A program made the position numbers and the translations under genes. From positions 11,100,001 to 11,164,000 of the forward strand of contig JAJFZO010000609.1 in NCBI GenBank assembly GCA_021397835.1: 64,000 bases of DNA, written 5' to 3'. Every line of letters starts with the position of its first letter. Position 1 is the first letter of the stretch. The notes under the pieces were generated by a model. It saw only the letters and a program-made list of their open reading frames with translations. It was not told the origin of the DNA and did not search any database. This stretch comes from Moringa oleifera (lineage: Eukaryota > Streptophyta > Magnoliopsida > Brassicales > Moringaceae). Below, piece by piece: positions 55,300 to 64,000 of the stretch.

Positions 55300-56055
55300 A
55301 TTTTTCCGCTATAATTTGATTTCCCCAAAATTGATGACAAATGCAAGCAACGATCAAAACCGGAATATGCAGACGGAAAGCCTAGTTCGACTGACGCAGA
55401 GAAGGCTGCTAGGGTTTGCAATCGACGTAAATATAGAAGCGCTCAAATTTGATTCTATAAGAGTCAAATAGCAGCCACTACTTTTTCAAGTATGTTTTGC
55501 CGAAGATTCAAATTACAGACATAAAAGAAAACAAAATGGAGGAGATGAATGGAAACAAAGTGTACTTCAAAAAGAGATCAAGCGAAGAACCTTCACTGAA
55601 GTTTCTCCGGTTTCTCCCCTTTTCATGAGTCCCTAATTGTTCACGCGCAGGTACCAGCAACGGACAAAGAAGACAGCGAGGAAAGGGACAAGGTGGGCAT
55701 TCAGTTTGCCACTGGCGCTAAGAATGGCATGCGTCCTTCCCAATCCAATTCCCTCATACAATGCCTTTCTTTGCCTCCAAATATCCACACACGTTCATAC
55801 AGTTTATAGTTTATATTATTATTGATTAATTATTAATTCTTTTGAATTTTATTTTTCACGTGACACGACGGCGTTTTGATATTCTTTTGTACCTAAGTCA
55901 TTATTTTTTTCGAATAAAAAAATCAATGTTTTTTTAATTCTCAAAGCCGAATGAATCAGTTATCCGTTAATGATTTGGTTACCACTTTTTGAATTGGACT
56001 AACTCGTCCCATGTAACCCAATGCTTCATTACTTTGCTTATTCTTTCTTCTCGCC
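55300..56055. other. Exchanger upstream region, no gene
   Basis: Probable promoter and leader of the CCX-like gene, then AT-rich spacer. No coding region is recognised. Confidence 0.5.
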
Positions 56056-56059
56056 AAAT

Positions 56060-57010
56060 TTTATTGAGAGTAAATAGTGATTTTTACTTCAATAAATATT
56101 ATAATAGTAAATATTATTTTAAATTCTATAATAATTATTATTTTATTAAATATTTACTTTCAAAATATATTCAAACAAATCTTAATATTTTAATTTTATT
56201 TAAATTAAATTTTATTAAAAAATTTAAATATTAAATATATTTAACTATATTTTGATTTATAATTTTTTATATACATAAAAAAATTCAAACTATCATTATA
56301 AAAAAAATTAAAATTTTTCGAGTACTGGAAAATATTTTTTTAAAAAATATATTATAAAAAATTTTAAAAATTTATAAAAAATAGCTGGTTAGTTGAAATT
56401 TTTTAAATTTAATAGATAAAATCAAAATCAACTATAAAATCAATTTGAATAGTTTTTAATTATTTTAATAATAAAAATTTATTAATATTTTGTAATTATT
56501 TTGAGTCAAAGTTTAATTTAATAAAATCAATAGATAAAAATTTGTTTTAATACATTTTGAAAGTTAAAATTTGATTAAAAAAAGAAAGTAAAATTTTAAA
56601 ATTTAAATAATATTTATTTTAAATTTTAAAACTTTTTATGTTTTTTAAATTTTTTTATTAATTTAATAAATTAATCATATAATGGGTTTAAATTAATTTT
56701 TTTATTTATTTTTTGAAAAATTATTTAAATTAAAAATTTTATGCAACGTTTTTAATTTGAAATATTTTATAAATATAAAGACATATCAAAATTGAAATAG
56801 CAAAAATTTTTAAGTGATAAATATATATTGTTAAAAATTTTAAAAATTAAAAAATTTAATTTTTTATGATGATAAGTTGAATATTTTTATATGTTTATGA
56901 CAAATTTTAAATCAAAGTTTTTAATGAATTTTTTATGAAATTAACAAAAAATAAAAAAATTATAAAAAATCGTAATAGTATATGATTTATTTTAATATTT
57001 ACCCTTTATT
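56060..57010. repeat. Dispersed AT-rich repeat, member 3, with inverted arms
   Basis: The left part matches the members at 23.3 and 47.7 kb. The right part (about 56700-57010), read on the minus strand, contains the same phrases (for example CAACTTATCATCATAAAAAA and GGTAAATATTAAAATAAAT), so the element looks like a foldback with long imperfect arms. It is extremely AT-rich, so confidence is limited. Confidence 0.45.
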
Positions 57011-58680
57011 TTAAAAAGAACTTATTTCCCTTCTTAAAGTTAAAATGGTCATTACGCCTTCGAAGATAGTTTGGTCTTACATGCCAGCAACAGCTTTTCA
57101 TGACTCGTGGGCCACAAGCTTTAGGCTCAAGACTTTTTGTTGCGTCAGGTTCATGGACCCTTGTCTGGTGCTGCCCAGCTCATGACTAAGCACCACCGCC
57201 GACGCCCTCATTAGTAATTATCCGTCTTTGTTAGGGGTAATAGAGTAAATCAGTGATATGGGTCTCGCGACTAGGCCATGCGATAAACCATGGAACTTCT
57301 CTTATGCTTACGATGCCATGGATGAGTACTGGGAGTAGTACTCCTGGCTGAGAAGAGAACAGAGGCAACGAGAGACGCGACAACTTGGTAATAAGGTTTA
57401 TTAGAACTGCTTTTAAGAAACTGCAGAGTGGTTTCGCTGAAAACAGAGAAACCAGGAACAAAAATCACACGCCTATTACAATTGTCCCATCCTGCTCAAA
57501 ATTGCTTGACCGGTATATTCACTGGAATCCGGATTTTCAAGTCCGACAGATAGGCATGCAGAGATTTTTTATATTGATAAAAAATCTGAGTGCTTTGGCA
57601 AGATATCTAATTAAAATATGGTAAATAATTTACAGTGGGCCAAGCAAGGAAGGAACTGAAATTGCCCAACTGGGTTGTCGTCAAGAAAAGGGAAGAAACA
57701 CGACACGGAAAGGCTTGGCATATCCGACGAAATGGAATCAAAGTGGAATCGAAGGGTCTGTCCCACAAATGGGTTTTGTCTTGTTTTCTATGTTCAGAGT
57801 TCAAGACACTCTTTGGATAGAGAGAATCCAGAAAGTTCTATCTGGAAGATTTCTGGCAGTTCCAGGCTTCCATGGATATTATCCTGGTGACTGATTTAGA
57901 GCATGCCATTAATCCCGTTCATGGTAAGTTGTGAAATTATCCTGACCTGTTCATGTGATCAGCAGGCCTGTCTTCTTCAAAAACAGTGTCTCCTCCTTGT
58001 TTTGGTCTTATCTCCTTCTGTGTCAGCCTGTTAAGTGTCTAACATTTCAATGGATCTGTTTCCTTTCTTTTGCATTCTAAATAAGCCATTTGACACAGCT
58101 GGACAGGCACAAAACTGACTCCACCACTAAAAATCATACCCTCTTCATACATAATACACCCTGTAAGATTCCTTTCTTCAATTTTTCCCTTTTACAAACA
58201 CAGCCAACGCATTAAAGTTTCAGTCTTTGGAGCATTAAACTACTCAGCAACAAAAGGAAAAAGAGAAACAAAAAGGAGGAGGAGAGCCCTGAATGGCTTA
58301 TTTGTCTCTGCACAACATTTTCTGTACCCAAACTCGACTCAAAATTTAAAATTTGAAATTGAAACATTAAAAGGTGAATGCGCCATTTTCAATTTGGCTA
58401 AACCGACTATGATGATCACTCATGTCTCATTTCTGAAAGCAGAAAAGCAAGTAAAGGGCTGACCCAGCTCCATGCAGCCGCTATAATGTAGAGGAAGAGA
58501 AGAAAAAACGAAAAGAAATACAAAGAACGCTGAGATTGTAATTTTTTGAAGCGGTTAGAAAATATATGCAATGGAAGTCCATGTGACTGAAGTAAGTATC
58601 AGTTTCAAGATTGAAAAGAGATCAGAGAATTGGAATCCTAGATACACATTCTAATCAAAACCAAATAGAGCCACTCTTGC
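57011..58680. other. Spacer, no gene recognised
   Basis: Mixed-composition sequence. Frames at 57231-57890 overlap on both strands and lack recognisable domains. The right end is probably 3' flank of the DUF1677 gene. Confidence 0.5.
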
Positions 58681-58727
58681 TTCATATTTACCTGTGATTA
58701 AAGGCTAACCAATCCTGCAAGGGCTGA

Positions 58728-59177
58728 TCAAGGAGACAAAGCAGGAAAGCAACTACCTGAACGAACAAGTGGTGGATTCTTAACGCTATCAATTCCAGGC
58801 AAAGAACTGCTGGAACTCGACCGGAGAGATCTGGGTGAATCCAGGCTGCGACGAAGAATCCTTCCCATAACAGAGATTGGGTGCTCTGTTTCATTCAGAG
58901 GACTCCACGACCTGAACTTCTGGCAGAAGTTGAAGTGGCGGCGAAGTGCTTCCTCTGTGGAGATGAGCGGATCCGATCTGAGCACCTCGTCCTTCACTGC
59001 CTCGATGCAGAGCCCACAAATCCAGTGGCCCTGGTATCGTTCCCGCACGCGGCGTATGTACGCCGGGGTGCAGTCCTCTGTGAACCCGCACGAATCGCAT
59101 TTCACGGACTCTACTTCCAGTTGAGGAGGAGCGAGCTTGATCGATTGTGAATGAGTCTCCGAACCTGTCATCACCAT
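58728..59177 (-). CDS. DUF1677 family protein
   Basis: Single exon. I prefer the ATG at 59177 (MVMTGSETHS..., 149 aa) because homologues start close to this point; the frame is open up to an ATG at 59222, which would add 15 residues. The core reads VKCDSCGFTEDCTPAYIRRV, then WICGLCIEAVKDEV, two CxxC pairs that could bind zinc, then EEALRRHFNFCQKFR. The C-terminal part is Ser/Arg-rich and ends RSGSCFPALSP. It is a plant-specific family whose function is not established. From memory a DUF1677 gene lies beside COPT5 in Arabidopsis (At5g20670), matching this order. Confidence 0.88.
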   Translation of the reverse strand: MVMTGSETHSQSIKLAPPQLEVESVKCDSCGFTEDCTPAYIRRVRERYQGHWICGLCIEAVKDEVLRSDPLISTEEALRRHFNFCQKFRSWSPLNETEHPISVMGRILRRSLDSPRSLRSSSSSSLPGIDSVKNPPLVRSGSCFPALSP

Positions 59178-59229
59178 TACCTCAAATAGAGCATTGACTC
59201 TCCCTCTTTCTCTGTGTTTCACTTAGGAC

Positions 59230-60200
59230 TTTTCTTCTTTTTGTGTTCTCTGTTCCTCTCTTCCGTGTGAAAATCTCTCTGTTTCTAACATTTATAATGG
59301 GAGGAGAAAGGGTTTTCTGTTCTCAGTTCTGTGGGCGTGAGATAGGCTGATGTGGAATAAAGGTTAATGTTTTCCGAGTTTTGCCATGTGGTGTGTGTAT
59401 GTGGCATGGATTTCAGTCCAAAACCAGAGTTACAGATCATATGGGTCTTCGGCTTAGGCAATGACGTGAGTTGGGCTTGGGTCCACATAGGCTTAGTGAC
59501 CCTGTGGATGATGATATGCAAGGGTCCTTCCGCATAAGGCAAGGTTACAAAAGCTACAAATGGTTGATGTTTAGGGGGCTATGTGATGGTAAAATTGTTG
59601 CCATGGCAAACCTGCTAAAATCGCTTGTTAACAAGGAGAACAGCCACATAACTCATGCCCTGCTGTTGCTTTTTCCTTTTCTGTAATGAGACATGGAAGG
59701 AAAAAGAGTTTTGACTCTTTGCACTGATCAAAGAAGATTGCAAAGCATGCCTGTAGTGCATTAGCTAGTCCAATAATCTGGTTTTGCTCTTCATTGGAGA
59801 CGGATTAGGAGGACTAAGGATACACAGATGATCTTCTTTTCTAGGATTTTAAGGTATGGTATCAACTCGTGTTAGCTAATCGTTTAGAATCTATAAAATG
59901 AAAGAAAATGGAGTGTTCCTGAGAGGTAAATAACAAAACCAACATTATTTTGGGTTCACTTGTTTTAGTGATAAGCCTTATCTTTTTACGTTGACAGCTG
60001 CTAGTTTGTTTCATGAGTAGGACATATCCGTTTGACTGTGTTGGAGTCAAGTCTTTGCCCTTGTATTCATGTTTTATTGGAGCCCAGTATCTCAATTTAC
60101 CCTTTAAAAGCACTGAACTTCTTTAATTTACGGTCACTTCATCTCTATCACCATTTCCCGCATCAAACAGCCCTGAGAAGCAGCGTTGCCTAATTGCTTG
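59230..60200. other. Spacer between two divergent genes
   Basis: Holds the promoters of the DUF1677 gene (minus) and the strictosidine-synthase-like gene (plus). No gene is recognised; frames at 59285-59686 lack support. Confidence 0.5.
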
Positions 60201-60204
60201 GGAG

Positions 60205-62699
60205 ATGTACCCATTAGTCACTGTTTTCAGAGCCTTGAGCCGCTGCGTGCTCCCTTTGTCGGGCTTTCTGCTTGGTTGCTTACTGGCTTTGGTACTTCAA
60301 GTCTTCTTCTTCTCGCCGATATCCCCAAACTCGCTGGAACTGCCACAAGCATCTTCAGCCTCTCTTCTTCCTGTTAACAACGAGTTACAGGTAAACTGCT
60401 TCCCTTGAGTCTGTTGCTTTGTCCTTCACTTTCCATATAATCATGTTATAATAGTGTTACTGTTATTTTTAGTATAGAAAGTGATTAAACTTGGAGAAGG
60501 ATATTTGGAAAAGCCAGAGGACATTTGTGTGGATAGAAATGGCTTGCTGTATACTGCCACCAGAGATGGTTGGATCAAAAGATTGCACAGAAATGGTTCC
60601 TGGGAGAATTGGAAGGCAATAGAAAGTGAAGCTTTACTTGGAATCACATCAACAAAAGAAGGAGATCTTGTTGTGTGTGACGCTGAAAAGGTACTTATGC
60701 AAGACACTGAAAACTTGTCGGTAGTAGAAAGCTATGAAAATTGACATTCTTCAAGGTCTGTCAAAAGTAACCGCTGTGCATAAAATAACGATTTTGATGT
60801 GATTTTCAGGGCTTACTTAAGGTTACTGGAGAGGGCATAACAGTTCTTACTTCACATGTTAACGGCTCTAAAATAAGGTAGCAGTCTACTTCATTTGATT
60901 AATAACAAGCATAGCAGCTATGACATATATTTCATTTAGTACCAGGAAGCACTGCCTGGAATTAGAAATCAAGTGTGTTTTGTGCTTTTACATGCTACTT
61001 AATATGGCCTACAACTGCATAGCAGAATCAGAAAAGGACATACCAACAAGCCTTGTTTATGTAGGCTTAATAACACACTTGCAGGCTGTATTAAGCCACC
61101 TTCAGTGTGGAGTTGTGTCTGTTTCCTTACTGGATAGAAATTCTCAGTCCTTAGGTAGAAAAATGGAATCCTTCTCTGTTGGGACCAATAGATACTCTAC
61201 ATCATGGTTTAGTAGCATATGAGATATATGCATGACTGTAGCTATCAGTCTCTTTTCATATTGGCAATTGTTCTGGCAAAGTTTTCTCTGGGAAGTCTCT
61301 CTTTCAAGAGCACCCTGCATTAATCCCCATCAACTTGGCATATTCAAATGCAACCTGCTGCTTGTCTCACTGATAAGTCTTGAAAGAGCCATTAATTGGA
61401 CCAAATGTAATGCTCTCAGGGACACCATTTGCCAACAGGTTTACCCGAGATAAATGTTCTTTTACCCTTGAAAGTTATGCTGGGAAAACTGGATATATGT
61501 TCCTTATGGGACAAGAGGCATTTAGTTATCTTTATAACATGTTTTTAAGAACATTCACTTATACATTTTAGCTATTTCATTCAACATTGTCGTAAGAAAA
61601 AGAATATATAGTTATCTTTGACATGCTTGAATAGTTCAGGTTTGCAGATGATGTGATTGAAGCATCAGACGGTAGTCTTTATTTTAGTGTAGCAAGCACT
61701 AAATTTGGATTACCTGAGTGGCATCTAGACTTGCTTGAAGCAAAACCTCATGGGCAGCTGCTCAAGTATGATCCATCAGCGAATGAGACATCAGTTCTGC
61801 TCGATAACCTGGGTTTTGCTAATGGTGTTGCACTCTCAAGGGATGAAGACTATCTGGTTGTATGCGAGACATGGAAGTAAGTGATTCTGAAACTCTGTCC
61901 ACAAGGGTAGTCTCTTCCATTATGCTACTCAATCAAACTAATGGGTTTGGCTACCGACATTCATGGAGGAGCATTACCAAACTAGTATCTTTACCAAATT
62001 AATTGCAAAAGGCAGTTGGCTGCCAATGGCTTTGGAGCTTTTCACCTCCCATTTCCAGTTCATAAATACTTGGTAGTGAGTTCTGTGCAGGTATCTTCTC
62101 ACCTTTGAGCATGCTAATGCCTGTTTCTCTCTGTTTCTGTGATCAGATTCAGGTGTCTTAAGTACTGGCTGAAGGGGGAGACAAAGGGGGAAACAGAGAT
62201 TTTCGTAGATAACCTTCAGGGTGGACCTGATAACATCAATCTTGCTCCAGATGGTTCTTTCTGGATTGCTCTTTTGCAGGTAATTTAAATTCCATGACCT
62301 GTGGGAAATGATAAAAAGTTTGCAGAAGAGCCTGCAAAACTCTAGGTAAAACACTGGAACTAACAGGAAGTATTTGCTTTGCTGCAGCTAACTCATGATC
62401 AGCTAAAGTTTGTGCACACCTCTGTGGCACTGAAGCAACTAGTGGCAACATTTTCAGGACTAACCAAGTTAGTGGTTGGAACATGGGATAAGGCAACGGT
62501 AATCAATGTTGATGCCAACGGCAAAATAATTACGAAGTTTGATGATTCAGAAGGGAAGGTTATGAGCTTTGTAACATCAGCCCTGGAGTTCAAGGATCAT
62601 CTTTACTTGGGCAGCCTGAACACCAATTTCATTGGAAAACTACCACTAGAAGCTGCACGAAGTCCAAATGCTCCAGATCAGCCAAAAAGAACACAGTAA
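60205..62699 (+). CDS. Strictosidine-synthase-like protein (SSL)
   Basis: Six exons, 60205-60390, 60478-60690, 60810-60877, 61640-61876, 62147-62279 and 62388-62699, with GT-AG borders, give 382 aa, typical of the family. A signal-anchor (GFLLGCLLALVLQVFFF) is followed by a six-bladed beta-propeller: GYLEKPEDICVDRNGLLYTA, then DLVVCDAEK, FADDVIEASDGSLYFS, LDNLGFANGVALSRDEDYLV and NLQGGPDNINLAPDGSFWIAL. It is closest to the SSL/YLS2 and adipocyte membrane-associated group, not true strictosidine synthase; I see no support for the alkaloid-forming catalytic Glu. Secretory-pathway location is likely. The reaction is unknown; some relatives respond to senescence or defence signals. Intron 3 is 762 bp and contains unrelated open frames. 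Confidence 0.92.
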
Positions 62700-63198
62700 T
62701 CCTTTTACATTTGCACCTTGTTGGACATTGCTTCACTGAAATATATTGAATGTGAATTGAACTGCTGCATAACTCATGAGGTAATCTGAATAACTCATGA
62801 AGTAATCTGAGGAACTCATGAGGCAGCATCATCCAATTGTGCCTCCCAGAATTCATCCTACAATCCCATTCAGTATTGTAATAGCTAGTGAGGAACTGCT
62901 CTGTTTTAAGATCGCATCCTTGTAGGCGGACTAGTCAGACCAAGTCAAATCTTGGATTTGGAATACACTGACACATCAAACAAGCTCCATATCATGCATT
63001 TTATGATAAAGTAAACAATTGAAATTGACAATTGTATCATGATTTAATACTTCCGGAAATTTCAAACAGTAACAGAGGAGAATGAGTTCAACACACTACA
63101 AATAAATTCCCCCTCTCTCCCTCCATCAAACTCTATGATTAACTGAAGCAAATATTTGTAGGTTCACATTCTGCAACAATGTCCAAATGGCGTTTCAA
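62700..63198. other. Convergent 3' flanks of SSL and PAA genes
   Basis: A short AACTCATGA(G/A)GTAATCTGA-type motif repeats around 62768-62825. No gene is seen; these are probably 3' UTRs. Confidence 0.5.
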
Positions 63199-64000
63199 TC
63201 AGTCTCGCTCACTGATGGCTGTCAAATGCTCGTCAATATCTTCGGTCGACAAAACACGGAAAACTGGATTTTCTGATCTCACAACTCCCACCTGCAAAAG
63301 ATTCCCGTCAATAATTGTTGAGAAACAGAACAACTCCATGAAATAAGTGTATGACATTGCATTCAGCCTTTCCCATGATAGGGATAGAGATCAGGTTGCA
63401 CAAGAAAGCATGGTAACAAATCTGAAAATTGGAAATATAAGAGTCGGAGAAACTCCAAAAGTGGAATTGGAACTCAGAAATGATAACATCAGATTAATTT
63501 CAACACTTTGTCGTATTCTCTGCTATGAAATGTTGGTTAAATAAGCCACACGCATCTGAAAACATAATGAACTTCCTCATTCAGAAAGACAATCCTTTGC
63601 TGTTGAAAAAACACCAATCTTACCAAACATGCAAACAATCTTGTTTAATAAATATAAACCTCGTTACCTCAATTTCATTGGCCTTGAAATCCTCTTGAAG
63701 AACTGACTGGAGAGCAGAAATAGCAGTCTACACAATAGAAGGAATGAAGCAGCATGAGAAGATCCAGACACTATCAATGTTAATTTTTTAATACTCCAAA
63801 GGACCAAAAAAGCTCATAAGAACTGCCTCTAAAAGCTAGTATAAACTTCTAATTGCTGAAAACAAACTGAGCTAAGAATGAACTTCTGAAAAAACCTTGC
63901 ATGGCTCATTGGAAATCATTTGAAACTCATGGACAACTAAAGCAATTGTACAAAAAATGACTTTTATCAGCTCCGGATTCAGTTCAAAGCCCTACTTTAT
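63199..64000 (-). CDS. PAA: 20S proteasome alpha-6 (PAA) subunit, 3' end only
   Basis: The two last exons on the minus strand are visible: 63727-63668 (TAISALQSVLQEDFKANEIE) and 63291-63199 (VGVVRSENPVFRVLSTEDID, then EHLTAISERD and a stop). This is the C-terminus of the plant alpha-type-6 proteasome subunit, part of the outer ring of the 20S core. The rest of the gene lies beyond the right edge; 63728-64000 is intron. The visible 50 residues match the family closely, with no defects. In Arabidopsis the PAA2 gene is, from memory, near RIPK and SBT1.8 on chromosome 2. Confidence 0.93.

Noticed and set aside
60920..61571. ORFs inside the SSL gene
   Set aside because: They lie in the third intron, bounded by good donor and acceptor sites with in-frame exons on both sides; no similarity is recognised.

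Overview
This window is nuclear DNA of a flowering plant, almost certainly a eudicot. The genes have GT-AG introns, intergenic DNA is very AT-rich with many (AT)n runs, there are Ty1/copia and Ty3/gypsy relics, and every recognisable protein is a plant family member. I cannot name the species. There is no operon, CRISPR or prophage structure.

Layout. 2.8-4.5 kb: a receptor-like cytoplasmic kinase very close to RIPK (+). 5.2-6.4 kb: a decayed gypsy gag. 8.6-37.6 kb: a tandem segmental duplication. Each unit carries CYP92-like cytochrome P450 genes (-), a Ty1/copia pol relic, a small hypothetical membrane protein ORF and an RBX1 gene (+). Copy 1 is 9114-20708 and copy 2 is 20705-37581. The join at 20705-20708 cuts a P450 exon at a 4-bp microhomology. 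Two P450 genes look intact (8.6-10.2 kb and 27.1-28.7 kb) and three are broken. One RBX1 copy is intact; the other has lost a splice donor. A tRNA-Ser(GCU) gene lies only in copy 2. 40.1-42.7 kb: a subtilase like SBT1.8 (+). 43.8-46.0 kb: a class-C G-protein gamma subunit like AGG3/DEP1/GS3 (-). 50.2-51.3 kb: a LURP-one-related protein (+). 52.2-52.6 kb: COPT5-like copper transporter (-). 53.4-55.3 kb: a cation/calcium exchanger (-). 58.7-59.2 kb: a DUF1677 protein (-). 60.2-62.7 kb: a strictosidine-synthase-like protein (+). 63.2 kb to the right edge: the 3' end of the 20S proteasome alpha subunit PAA (-).

How the genes relate. They are not a pathway; they are a conserved eudicot gene neighbourhood. 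From memory, RIPK, SBT1.8 and PAA2 sit close together on Arabidopsis chromosome 2 (At2g058xx-059xx), while RBX1, AGG3, COPT5 and a DUF1677 gene sit close together on chromosome 5 (At5g205xx-206xx). Here the two sets are interleaved, as expected if Arabidopsis split an ancestral block after genome duplication. The fast-evolving part is the P450/RBX1 duplication, with nonsense mutations, a solo LTR, a slippage deletion, a splice-site loss and several transposon insertions.

I found no clear previously undescribed system. The most useful observations are the duplication join, the half-dead RBX1 copy, the unknown small membrane ORF present in both copies, and an intron next to the subtilase catalytic serine.
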